Positions 1-7,732 of a DNA stretch of 64,000 nucleotides are shown piece after piece (position 1 is the stretch's first letter; the number at the start of each line of letters is the position of its first letter). The notes under the pieces are model-generated. The model searched no databases and had not been told where the DNA came from. It worked only from the letters and a program-made list of their open reading frames with translations. The DNA comes from Verrucomicrobiaceae bacterium. Lineage in GTDB: Bacteria > Verrucomicrobiota > Verrucomicrobiia > Verrucomicrobiales > DEV007. The position numbers and the translations under genes were made by a program. The stretch is taken from contig SHBV01000012.1 of assembly GCA_004211885.1 (NCBI GenBank), positions 1 through 64,000 of the forward strand, given 5' to 3'.

Positions 1-1559
1 GAATTTTCAATTAAATCCTCTGAATTGTAACCACTGCATGATATAATTTTTGCCGTAGGATCGAGATTTAAAATCTGTTGAGCCGCTTCTTTACCGTCAA
101 TCCCACCTGGCATTGTCATATCCATCAACACCACGGCGAAAGTATTTTTACTATTAAGCCTACGCCGATATTTATTTACACTTTCAGATCCTGAATTGGC
201 ACATTCAACCTCATAGCCAAGCTTTGTTAACATTTTACTAGATATATCTATAATAGAATTATCATCATCAACCACCAAAACAGACCCACGACCACTGTAT
301 ACTGTATTCTCTTTAGGATCTTTTCGCACAGTTCCAGTTGTACCAGTAGAAGGCAAATAAACTTTAAAGCTTGTACCTCTGCCTTTAATTGAGTCGACAA
401 TTATAGCACCTCTGTGATCTCGTATTATTGCTTGGCAATTTGAAAGCCCCAAACCACTTCCACTTGTTTTCGTTGTGTAGAGTCTATCAAATATCTTACT
501 CAGATCTTTCTTGGAAATTCCGCATCCATGATCAATTATTTCTAATTGTAAATACTTCCCCCGCTCCAATCCCTCAACACAATGCTCCGTCAGTTCAATA
601 TTTTCAAGATTTGCAAAAATTGTACCCGCGTCATCCATAGCATGCCTCGCATTAATAATTAGGTTATTAATTAATTGGAAAATTTGTGATTCATTGACAT
701 TAGCTGACCACACACCTTCCGAAATAGACACTTCACAATGAGCTCCTGAGCCCGCAGTAGACATGCGCACAGCAGCAGTTAGAAGCTCTCCAATATCCAT
801 ATCTTCCCTATGAATCTGACCAGGGCCTCGAGCTTGAGATAGAAGGTCATTCGCTAAGTCCTTACCCTTACTAGAAGCTTCAAGCGCATCATCTATACCA
901 GACAGGATAGAAACATCTGAAACGGATTCACGAATAAGAGATAAATTAGCAACTATTGTTGTAAGTATATTTTTAAAATCATGCGCAAAACCACTTGCAG
1001 AGATAGCCAATGCTTCTACTCGCCCTAAAACACTCTCTCTCTGAACCTCATCAATTCCACACAATCCCACATTCAAGTCACTATCTTCCACATTTATTTT
1101 TGTAGAACGCAATTCTTCAGCCATTGCGACACGAGCAACTGAAAGCAAAAAATTCACAGGCCGACCATTCTCATCCAATACGCAACTGACACGCCACCGA
1201 CATAATAACGGTGAATTTTTTTTTGCTCTTAAAAGATTATTAGTAAACTCAAAAACTACACCCCCATTCTCCTGTTCGGCCACTTCTGCCACTGCATTAA
1301 GCCTTTCAAGCAATGCATGTAATTTTTGAGGTCCAAATAATTGAGATAATGGGCAACCTAAAAGCTCTTCGGTAGGAAATCCCGATAATTCACCAATTCC
1401 CCGATTCGCAAAAACTATACATGGCCCTAACCCATACTGAGGTTGCAATTCTAGGATAATAATACCTTCCTCCACCTGATCAATTGCACTTCTCAAGTGA
1501 ATATTTTGGGTCGAAAGTCTGGATATTACTCTGATATCACTGTTCGTAACTCCGGCCAT
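1..1559 (-). CDS. Hybrid sensor histidine kinase with PAS and receiver domains (C-terminus cut by window edge)
   Basis: I translated this reading frame by hand from an ATG at 1557-1559; it stays open to the window edge, so about 519 residues are present and the C-terminus is missing. A PAS-like domain covers about residues 25-145. The phosphoacceptor box is FAHDFKNILT, with the likely His at about 193. The ATPase domain follows with an N box (LINNLIINARHAM), G1 (DHGCGIS) and G2 (TSGSGLGLS). A receiver domain begins near residue 425 (VLVVDDDN) with the likely phospho-Asp in VLMDMTMPGG. No transmembrane segment is seen, so it is probably a cytoplasmic sensor that phosphorylates its own receiver or a separate regulator. 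It is divergent from rpmI across about 150 bp. The signal is unknown. Confidence 0.9.
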   Translation of the reverse strand, partial: MAGVTNSDIRVISRLSTQNIHLRSAIDQVEEGIIILELQPQYGLGPCIVFANRGIGELSGFPTEELLGCPLSQLFGPQKLHALLERLNAVAEVAEQENGGVVFEFTNNLLRAKKNSPLLCRWRVSCVLDENGRPVNFLLSVARVAMAEELRSTKINVEDSDLNVGLCGIDEVQRESVLGRVEALAISASGFAHDFKNILTTIVANLSLIRESVSDVSILSGIDDALEASSKGKDLANDLLSQARGPGQIHREDMDIGELLTAAVRMSTAGSGAHCEVSISEGVWSANVNESQIFQLINNLIINARHAMDDAGTIFANLENIELTEHCVEGLERGKYLQLEIIDHGCGISKKDLSKIFDRLYTTKTSGSGLGLSNCQAIIRDHRGAIIVDSIKGRGTSFKVYLPSTGTTGTVRKDPKENTVYSGRGSVLVVDDDNSIIDISSKMLTKLGYEVECANSGSESVNKYRRRLNSKNTFAVVLMDMTMPGGIDGKEAAQQILNLDPTAKIISCSGYNSEDLIEN

Positions 1560-1673
1560 TAATTAAATAAATTTGCATAACTCTGATTAAAATTATTAGT
1601 AAAGTAAACTTAATAATTAGCTTAATTGGAATACTTATTTAGTTAAATTTAATCAAGAAGCGAAAAAAAGCGG

Positions 1674-1701
1674 TTGCGAGATATGTTGTTTCCGCTACTT
1701 T
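1674..1701 (+). promoter_or_regulatory. Candidate sigma-70 promoter for rpmI
   Basis: TTGCGA (1674-1679) and TACTTT (1696-1701) are separated by 16 bp and resemble -35 and -10 boxes. The -10 box ends 9 bp before the rpmI ATG, so initiation at the usual distance would give a very short leader or a leaderless transcript. No Shine-Dalgarno precedes the ATG, which fits. Based on motif similarity only. Confidence 0.35.
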
Positions 1702-1710
1702 CCTCGCCCC

Positions 1711-1923
1711 ATGGCAAGAACAGCGGGTAAAAGCAAAACGCATAAGGCAATTTCCAAGCGAGTCAAAGTGACTGGTACTGGTAAAATGTTGCGCCAAAAA
1801 CAAGGAAAACGACACCTACTCCTCAACAAAAATCGCAAAAGAAAGCGTAATTTAGGAAAGGCGACTCTTGTTTCAGCAGCAGACCTGCCGCGTTTTCGCG
1901 AAAATCTACCATTCAGCCACTAG
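1711..1923 (+). CDS. rpmI: 50S ribosomal protein bL35
   Basis: This is a 70-residue, very basic protein with the bL35 signature: KSKTHKAISKRVKVTGTGK near the N-terminus and a KRHLLLNKNRKRKR basic stretch. The usual family length is 64-67 residues. It is a structural component of the large ribosomal subunit. rplT follows after an unusually long gap of 144 bp, then pheS and pheT, the common bacterial order. infC, which often precedes rpmI, is not here; a divergent histidine kinase occupies that place. The ATG has no visible Shine-Dalgarno, only a pyrimidine-rich stretch. Confidence 0.96.
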   Translation: MARTAGKSKTHKAISKRVKVTGTGKMLRQKQGKRHLLLNKNRKRKRNLGKATLVSAADLPRFRENLPFSH

Positions 1924-2067
1924 TCCACACCCTGTGGAAATAGTCTTTTAACGATTTTAAAATCAGCCAAAGACAACAACCTAAAGGTCTGATCCCCGGT
2001 AAGCGGGATATAATCGACCAGGTGAGACCTTAGGTGAAAATATTAAACCAAACAACCTGACCGAAAA
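1924..2067 (+). promoter_or_regulatory. Structured rpmI-rplT spacer, candidate autoregulatory leader of rplT
   Basis: Two foldable elements fill the spacer. A hairpin at 1924-1938 (TCCACA, loop CCC, TGTGGA) directly follows the rpmI stop. A larger element at 1980-2034 has an outer stem CCTAAAGGTCT (1980-1990) against AGACCTTAGG (2025-2034), ten pairs with one bulged A. It encloses an inner hairpin 1992-2009 (ATCCC against GGGAT, plus one G-C pair after a bulged C). L20 is known to control its own operon through mRNA structures in other bacteria. This may be an analogous element or simply a processing or attenuation structure. The function is inference. Confidence 0.45.
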
Positions 2068-2442
2068 ATGCCAAGAGCAACTAATTCTCCAGCCAGCCGT
2101 AAAAGACGTAAAAGAATGCTCGCGAAAGCCAAAGGTTTTCGCGGTTTTCGTTCAAAGAAATATCGCTTTGCAAAGGACGCCGTCCGCAAAGCAATGACCT
2201 ATGCGTATCGTGATCGGAAAAATCATAAACGCACTTTCCGTTCCCTATGGATACAACGTATCAATGCTGCATGCCGTTCCCGTGACATTACATATAGCCG
2301 ATTCATGGAGGGACTTAAATCACTAGACATTGAGCTTGATAGAAAAATTATGTCAGATATGGCTATTCATGATGATCATGCTTTCGATGGTTTGGTTAAT
2401 CAGGCAAAAACGGCTTTAGATAACAAAAAATCCGCTTCCTGA
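2068..2442 (+). CDS. rplT: 50S ribosomal protein bL20
   Basis: This 124-residue basic protein has the bL20 pattern: KRRKRMLAKAKGFRG and RSKKYRFAKDAVRKAM near the start, YRDRKNHKRTFRSLWIQRIN in the middle, and YSRFMEGLKSLDIELDRK toward the end. The usual length is about 118 residues. bL20 is an early assembly protein of the large subunit and in several bacteria also an autorepressor of its operon. It sits between rpmI and pheS on the same strand. A structured spacer precedes it, and the ATG is preceded by CGAAAA rather than a Shine-Dalgarno. Confidence 0.97.
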   Translation: MPRATNSPASRKRRKRMLAKAKGFRGFRSKKYRFAKDAVRKAMTYAYRDRKNHKRTFRSLWIQRINAACRSRDITYSRFMEGLKSLDIELDRKIMSDMAIHDDHAFDGLVNQAKTALDNKKSAS

Positions 2443-2523
2443 TTCGCCTAGCTATAAGCAATAGAGTAGCAGAGTAACACAGGACCCAGAATTTGAGGTC
2501 GTAACACTTGTTCACAGAATGAT

Positions 2524-3540
2524 ATGGTCGAAGAACTCGAAAACATTCTAAAAGATGCGACATTAGCAATCTCTAATGCATGCACAATTGATGAGCTTGA
2601 TAAATTGAGGCTTACTTTTCTTGGCAAAAAAGGAATAGTTACAATCATTGCCGCCAAGATGAAGGACCTTGGCAAAGAAGAAAAACCTGCTGCAGGAAAA
2701 GCTTTAAACAAAACTAGGTCAGTAATCAATGACGCCTTAGAAGCTAAAGTCTTAAATATTCAAGAAAAAGAAGATAAAAAAATAGGCGAAAATATAGACG
2801 TGACTCTGCCAGGGAATCCGCTGCCAAGGGTCGGACGTCACCCCATTTCACAAATGCTAAGCGAAGCCGTGAATGCACTTAGAAGAATGGGTTTTTCATT
2901 AGCTAATGGACCCGAAATAGAAACAGAATGGCATTGTTTCGATGCATTGAATACTCCAGAAGATCATCCTGCTAGAAACGAAAGTGATACATTTTATTTT
3001 GCTGATGGTCGGCTCCTTCGTACACATACTTCAACAGTTCAAATACGAACAATGCAAAATAACGAACCTCCGGTCCGAATAATCTCGCCTGGCGCCGCCT
3101 ATAGAAGGGATGAGATTGATGCGACTCACTTAAGTCAATTCAATCAACTCGAAGGACTATACGTCGATAAAAACGTATCTCTCGCAGATTTAAAAGGCAC
3201 CCTCGAATATTTATTACACTCTATTTTTGGGAAAGAGACACGAATAAGATTTCGACCTCATTTTTTTCCTTTCACAGAACCTAGTTTCGAAATCGACATT
3301 CTCCTTCAAGCCCAAGGCAAACAACCAAAATGGATTGAAGTTGCTGGTTGCGGAATGGTTGATCCCAATGTCTTCCTTGAAGTAAATAAATCACGAGGCG
3401 ATAATAACTATTCTCCAGATCAAGTCTCAGGATTCGCATTTGGCCTTGGATTAGAAAGGCTAGCCATGATACGTTGGGGAATATCTGACATCCGTCTACT
3501 CATCGAAAACGACATAAGGTTTCTTCACCAATTCGCATGA
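2524..3540 (+). CDS. pheS: Phenylalanine--tRNA ligase alpha subunit
   Basis: This 338-residue protein is the catalytic subunit of the cytoplasmic alpha2beta2 PheRS, which activates phenylalanine and charges tRNA-Phe. The N-terminal roughly 90 residues form the tRNA-binding coiled coil. The class II catalytic core follows, with the RVGRHPISQ segment, motif 2 around FNQLEGLYVDKN and motif 3 FGLGLERLAMIRWGI near the C-terminus. Length is normal for the family. Its stop overlaps the pheT start by 4 bp (ATGA), so the two subunits are probably translationally coupled. No Shine-Dalgarno is evident at the start. Confidence 0.97.
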   Translation: MVEELENILKDATLAISNACTIDELDKLRLTFLGKKGIVTIIAAKMKDLGKEEKPAAGKALNKTRSVINDALEAKVLNIQEKEDKKIGENIDVTLPGNPLPRVGRHPISQMLSEAVNALRRMGFSLANGPEIETEWHCFDALNTPEDHPARNESDTFYFADGRLLRTHTSTVQIRTMQNNEPPVRIISPGAAYRRDEIDATHLSQFNQLEGLYVDKNVSLADLKGTLEYLLHSIFGKETRIRFRPHFFPFTEPSFEIDILLQAQGKQPKWIEVAGCGMVDPNVFLEVNKSRGDNNYSPDQVSGFAFGLGLERLAMIRWGISDIRLLIENDIRFLHQFA

Positions 3541-5903
3541 AAATTTCACTCGATTGGTTAGGCGAACACATTGACCTAACATCATACTCGGCAGAAGACC
3601 TTGACCGTCTTTTGACTTTTTCTGGCATTGAAGTGGAGAACATCATAATGATGCCAGACAAAGTCATTGTAGCAGAAATTAAAACTATAGATCCTCATGC
3701 TAACGCAGATAAGCTATCAGTTTGTATGGTCGATGATGGGACCAAAGATCTACGCCAAATCGTGTGTGGAGCTCAAAATTTTAAAATAGGAGATAAGGTC
3801 CCACTAGCAGTACCAGGCGCCAAACTTGGAAATGGGTTTTCCATCAAACAAAGCAAATTAAGAGGCACCGAATCTCATGGTATGCTATGTAGCCAAAGCG
3901 AACTCGGAGGAAACGATGACCAAGGATTATGGATCTTGCCTACAGAATTTAAAATAGGAACTCCACTTAATAAAATTTATCCAACAATTTTTGATCTTGA
4001 AATTACCCCCAATCGTCCTGACTGCCTCAGTCACCTAGGCATTGCTAGAGAATTGTCAGCTTTATCTGATAAAAAATTAAAAGGAAATCCTGATTATACA
4101 TTATCCGAAACACCACAGAGGATCGCAAACAAATCAGAAGCAAACATCTTATCGCCAGAAAAATGTAGCCTTTATACTACTCGGATAATCAGAAATGTTC
4201 AAGTAACAGAAAGCCCTCATTGGCTCAAAACAAAAATTGAGTCTATCGGATTACGCTCCATCAATAATATTGTAGACATCACTAACTACGTTATGATGGA
4301 AATGGGACAACCTTTACATGCTTTCGACTTCAACACTCTAGAAGGGGGAATTTGTGTCCGGCCAGCCAAGGAGGGTGAAAAATTCACCGCTCTTGATGGA
4401 TTAAACTATAATCTAAGCACGGATGATTTAGTCATTGCAGATGAAAACAAAGCAATTGCCATCGCCGGAATCATGGGAGGGGCTGACACAGGAATTACAG
4501 AAAAATCTCAAGATGTGCTTCTAGAATCTGCTTACTTTCTTTCGCCGTCCATAAGAAAAAGCAGTCGAAGTCTTGGCCTCTCTACTGACTCCAGCTATCG
4601 GTTCGAAAGAGGAGTGGACCCCTCTCAAATAATTGGATCTTCGGAATTAGCCACAAAATTAATATTGGAATTAGCTGGAGGAAAAGCAGACAAAGAAACC
4701 CTCATTTCCAATGCATATGAAGACTCTCTGCAAAGTATCTCATTAGATCCAGACAAATGCAGATCAGTTCTTGGCCATAATCTAAAGGACCAAGAAATGA
4801 TTGAAATTCTTGAAGGCTTAAGGCTAAGAAAAATAGAGATAAGAGATAATATTTCTGACTGGGAAATTCCCAGTTATCGAAGGGATTTAACTAGAACGGC
4901 CGATCTGCATGAAGAAATCGCTAGAGTATACGGAATCGACAACATTCCATCACTTCATGCCGGCTGGTTCGCCAAGTCTTCAGAGGCAGACCATTTCTTC
5001 GATTTTATCGAAAATAATTCTAATGAGCTTTCTTCAATCGGTTTTTATGAAACACGCACAATTAAGCTGACTTCAAAACTCAAGATTGATGATTGTGTCT
5101 GCACTGACAATTTAAATGCTATTGCGATTAAAAATCCACTAAGTGATGACTTGACCCACATGCGACCTGGGCTAATTGCTTCTTTGATTGATGTAGCTGA
5201 ACGTAATCTACATCAAGGAGCAGAAGGATTGCGCTTTTTTGAAACAGGCACTGTATTTCCAGGAAAAGAAACAAGTGAGGAAGCCCAACATTTAGCTATT
5301 CTAATTTCTGGCCCCGAACAAAGCTCATGGATTCATCCATCCCCTACCCCAGCCGGTTTTTTCACATTAAAAGGTATATTAGAACGGATAATAGATAAAC
5401 CCATAGAATTCATCCTTGCTGACATAAAACAAGAAAATGCCGCATTCATTGTTAACATTGCGATAGACAATAAAGTTATAGGACGCGCCGCCCAAATTGC
5501 ACCTTCAAGGGCCCGACAAATAGATGCTCGTCATCCAATATTCGTAGCAGAACTAAATCTAGATTTAGTTTTTGCAGAGCGGTCACAACAAGTCATTTAT
5601 CAAGAACTACCAAAATATCCCTCAATCCGACGCGATATCGCCATGGAATTGCCTTTTTCATTACCTAATAGAGAAATTGAAAAAGTCCTAAGAGAGATAG
5701 ATTCCAGTCTACTAGAATCGTTTAAACTATTTGATTTGTTTTACGATGAAACTGGAAATCGAATGGATAAAAATAAAAAATCAATTGCTTATTCATTGAC
5801 CTACCGCAATGATGCGCGCACATTAAAATCAGCGGAAGTTGATACTGAGCATGAAAAAATTCTCAGCGAATTGAGAACAAAACTGCCAATCGAATTCCGC
5901 TAA
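3537..5903 (+). CDS. pheT: Phenylalanine--tRNA ligase beta subunit
   Basis: This 788-residue protein is the beta partner of PheS and carries editing and tRNA-recognition modules. Domains in order are: an EMAP-like tRNA-binding OB fold near residues 40-150 (VAEIKTIDPHANADKL), a B3/B4 editing region around 210-370, the B5 domain around 400-470, a catalytic-like core, and the C-terminal ferredoxin-fold anticodon-binding domain starting near YPSIRRDIAMELP. Length is typical of long bacterial PheT. It starts inside the pheS stop (ATGA overlap). It is followed by a GC-rich RNA gene candidate, not by himA or another protein gene. Confidence 0.97.
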   Translation: MKISLDWLGEHIDLTSYSAEDLDRLLTFSGIEVENIIMMPDKVIVAEIKTIDPHANADKLSVCMVDDGTKDLRQIVCGAQNFKIGDKVPLAVPGAKLGNGFSIKQSKLRGTESHGMLCSQSELGGNDDQGLWILPTEFKIGTPLNKIYPTIFDLEITPNRPDCLSHLGIARELSALSDKKLKGNPDYTLSETPQRIANKSEANILSPEKCSLYTTRIIRNVQVTESPHWLKTKIESIGLRSINNIVDITNYVMMEMGQPLHAFDFNTLEGGICVRPAKEGEKFTALDGLNYNLSTDDLVIADENKAIAIAGIMGGADTGITEKSQDVLLESAYFLSPSIRKSSRSLGLSTDSSYRFERGVDPSQIIGSSELATKLILELAGGKADKETLISNAYEDSLQSISLDPDKCRSVLGHNLKDQEMIEILEGLRLRKIEIRDNISDWEIPSYRRDLTRTADLHEEIARVYGIDNIPSLHAGWFAKSSEADHFFDFIENNSNELSSIGFYETRTIKLTSKLKIDDCVCTDNLNAIAIKNPLSDDLTHMRPGLIASLIDVAERNLHQGAEGLRFFETGTVFPGKETSEEAQHLAILISGPEQSSWIHPSPTPAGFFTLKGILERIIDKPIEFILADIKQENAAFIVNIAIDNKVIGRAAQIAPSRARQIDARHPIFVAELNLDLVFAERSQQVIYQELPKYPSIRRDIAMELPFSLPNREIEKVLREIDSSLLESFKLFDLFYDETGNRMDKNKKSIAYSLTYRNDARTLKSAEVDTEHEKILSELRTKLPIEFR

Positions 5904-5957
5904 ATATATTCTTGGAAATAAATATACCAAGGAGTGTTCTTTGATTTTTAGTTTTGA

Positions 5958-6150
5958 GATAACCCTGCGGTGTTCGCGTTCGCGGATGACATGGGCCCGG
6001 CCCGTTAGTACGTTAAAGGGAGGCTTAGCCGGTTGTTTGATGTCAGGCCTTCGCTGGAAGGCAGATTTCAGCAAGGCGGCCACCCACCTGGAATTCACCG
6101 GGAAACGTGAGCCCTCAATTTCCGCAGTCGGCATAATGTGGGGCCTCAAT
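5958..6150 (+). ncRNA. ssrS: Candidate 6S RNA
   Basis: About 190 nt of distinctly GC-rich sequence sit between pheT and a strong terminator, with no convincing protein gene on either strand. The 5' part reads CCCTGCGGTGTTCGC (5963-5977), matching the 5' side of bacterial 6S RNAs. The 3' part reads GCAGTCGGCATAATGTGGGG (6124-6143), like the 3' side. The two ends can pair into an imperfect wobble-rich closing stem (CCCTGCGGTG with TAATGTGGGG). Length fits the 180-200 nt typical of 6S RNA, which mimics an open promoter and binds housekeeping RNA polymerase. The exact 5' end is not fixed. A covariance-model search would decide it. Confidence 0.7.
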
Positions 6151-6151
6151 T

Positions 6152-6184
6152 AAAAGCACTGCAGCTAACGCTGGAGTGCTTTTT
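6152..6184 (+). terminator. Rho-independent terminator after the 6S-like RNA
   Basis: AAAAGCACT (6152-6160) pairs with AGTGCTTTT (6175-6183), and CAG/CTG extends the stem inside after one mismatch, with a short loop. The T-run forms the 3' arm. The A-run on the 5' side makes it potentially bidirectional, so it may also serve the minus-strand gene ending at 6218. Confidence 0.85.
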
Positions 6185-6217
6185 AATTACTATCGAATAA
6201 TAAAAACCAGTAAAAAA

Positions 6218-6928
6218 TCACCTGCCAACGCCTCCAAGCGATCCTTTTTTCTTATCATAGATGCCTCGCAAGCCACTTAATTGTTCGGCAGATTTCTGAT
6301 CCTGAATACTAAAAATAGTTGATTCCTTTTCAGTAAAATCCAACCTTGCTGACAAAAATCTATTATCCATTTGCAGTTTTTTTATGCGCATTTGTAAATT
6401 CACAATAGCCACTTCTTTCAAATGATTGACTTTTAGTAGCTCGTTACTATCCCTGCGAGAGTTTTCATACTTCCCACGCAAAAGGCTATACTCCTCCCCA
6501 ATTTTCGCCAATTCCTTTGACTGAGATAATAGCGCCTGACTTAAGGCCTGAAATTCCGCTTTGAGTTTTTTTTGCTCATCCTGAAGATTATATTTTTCCT
6601 GGTTCCATTTTTCTTTCTTTGAATAACTCTCCTTCAAAACCGAAGATAAATTAATCCGCAGTTTCTCTACCTTGTGCTCTTGGTTTACAAGACGCTTAGA
6701 AAGGGCTGTATTCGAACTTTGAGCAACATACAAAACTGATTGGTAATCTTGCAATTTGCTGATGTGTTTGCCATTTTCAGCAATTGCTACTTCTAAATTT
6801 TTTTCAAATTCAGCGCTTTCTGATTTTAGATAATCAAGTTGCACAGACAAATTGCGAACGTTACTACCAGTTCGCCCTAGTAGAATCAATAAAAAGGAAA
6901 GAATTAGGGAAAAGACAAAAAATCGCAA
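6218..6928 (-). CDS. Hypothetical membrane-anchored coiled-coil protein
   Basis: This is a 236-residue protein that I do not recognise. Residues 1-18 form one hydrophobic segment (FFVFSLILSFLLILLG) that should act as a membrane anchor or uncleaved signal. The rest is almost entirely charged and heptad-like (rich in L, K, E, Q and S), predicting a long parallel coiled coil, with a short Gly-rich tail GSLGGVGR. The start is TTG at 6926-6928: an in-frame TAA lies two codons upstream, so no earlier start is possible, and any later Met would lose the anchor. It could be an envelope spacer or division-associated protein, but nothing in the sequence shows which. Confidence 0.7.
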   Translation of the reverse strand: MRFFVFSLILSFLLILLGRTGSNVRNLSVQLDYLKSESAEFEKNLEVAIAENGKHISKLQDYQSVLYVAQSSNTALSKRLVNQEHKVEKLRINLSSVLKESYSKKEKWNQEKYNLQDEQKKLKAEFQALSQALLSQSKELAKIGEEYSLLRGKYENSRRDSNELLKVNHLKEVAIVNLQMRIKKLQMDNRFLSARLDFTEKESTIFSIQDQKSAEQLSGLRGIYDKKKGSLGGVGR

Positions 6929-7087
6929 TGGTTAGGAGGAATTAATTTCATAAAAGTAATAATTATTAATTTTTAATCAACTTAAAATTTCTATATATAT
7001 TAAATAAATTGTTATGATCAAAGTTTTCACTACCTCTAATGATTTATTTATACAATTGATCAATCCCTGTTAATTTTAATTATTCTA

Positions 7088-7567
7088 ATGCCCACCCAAA
7101 AAATAGTTTCCTCCGACAATACTATAATTGCTCCAGCAATTTTGAATGATTTGCCTCAACTCACACAACTTCTAATGGAACTCTTTGAAATGGAAGGTGA
7201 TTTCGAACCAAATTCTGAAAAACAAGAAGAAGGACTCAGATTAATCTTAGAGCATCCTAATCGTGGACGAATCCTAGTTATAAAAAACGAATCTAAAATT
7301 ATTGGTATGGTGAACATGTTATTCACTATAAGCACTGCAGAAGGAGGGATGGTTCTTCTATTAGAAGATTTCATAATCCACCCAATGAACCGCGGACATG
7401 GTTATGGGAAAAAACTTCTGACAGCTGTTACAGAATTTGCTCAACAAAAAGATTTTAAGCGTATCACCTTACTAACTGATAAAATCAGTGACGAATCACA
7501 AAATTTCTTTAATAAAGAAGGATTTCAATTCTCAAAGATGATCCCAATGAGACTTCATCTCAATTGA
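7088..7567 (+). CDS. GNAT family N-acetyltransferase
   Basis: This 159-residue single-domain protein has the acetyl-CoA binding motif A as RGHGYGKKLL near residues 100-109, preceded by the beta4 strand VLLLEDFIIHP. The following segment FKRITLLTDKISDESQNFFNKEGF is the usual motif B region with the Tyr-like Phe position. It should transfer an acetyl group from acetyl-CoA to an amine; the substrate cannot be read from sequence. It stands alone between the coiled-coil gene and the sulfite reductase, with AT-rich gaps on both sides. The ATG has no Shine-Dalgarno. Confidence 0.88.
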   Translation: MPTQKIVSSDNTIIAPAILNDLPQLTQLLMELFEMEGDFEPNSEKQEEGLRLILEHPNRGRILVIKNESKIIGMVNMLFTISTAEGGMVLLLEDFIIHPMNRGHGYGKKLLTAVTEFAQQKDFKRITLLTDKISDESQNFFNKEGFQFSKMIPMRLHLN

Positions 7568-7732
7568 AGATAAAAATTTAAAGATCACTAAATAAAATAC
7601 TCTATTCTAGATTTTACCTATAGAGAATAGGGTGTATCGTTTATGCTCATATTTTCCTCTATTATATTAAATCTCTAAGCAAAATTAGATTTTAACTAAT
7701 TACCAAAAAAGAAACAAAAACCTCAAATTTGC

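Noticed and set aside
5958..6150. SRP RNA, RNase P RNA or tmRNA as the identity of the GC-rich RNA
   Set aside because: The SRP apical GGAA loop motif is not in the right arrangement, the length is too short for RNase P RNA or tmRNA, and no tmRNA ends are seen.
5829..6153. Open frames on both strands over the GC-rich segment behind pheT
   Set aside because: Their products have no family features, and the segment fits a structured RNA with a terminator better.
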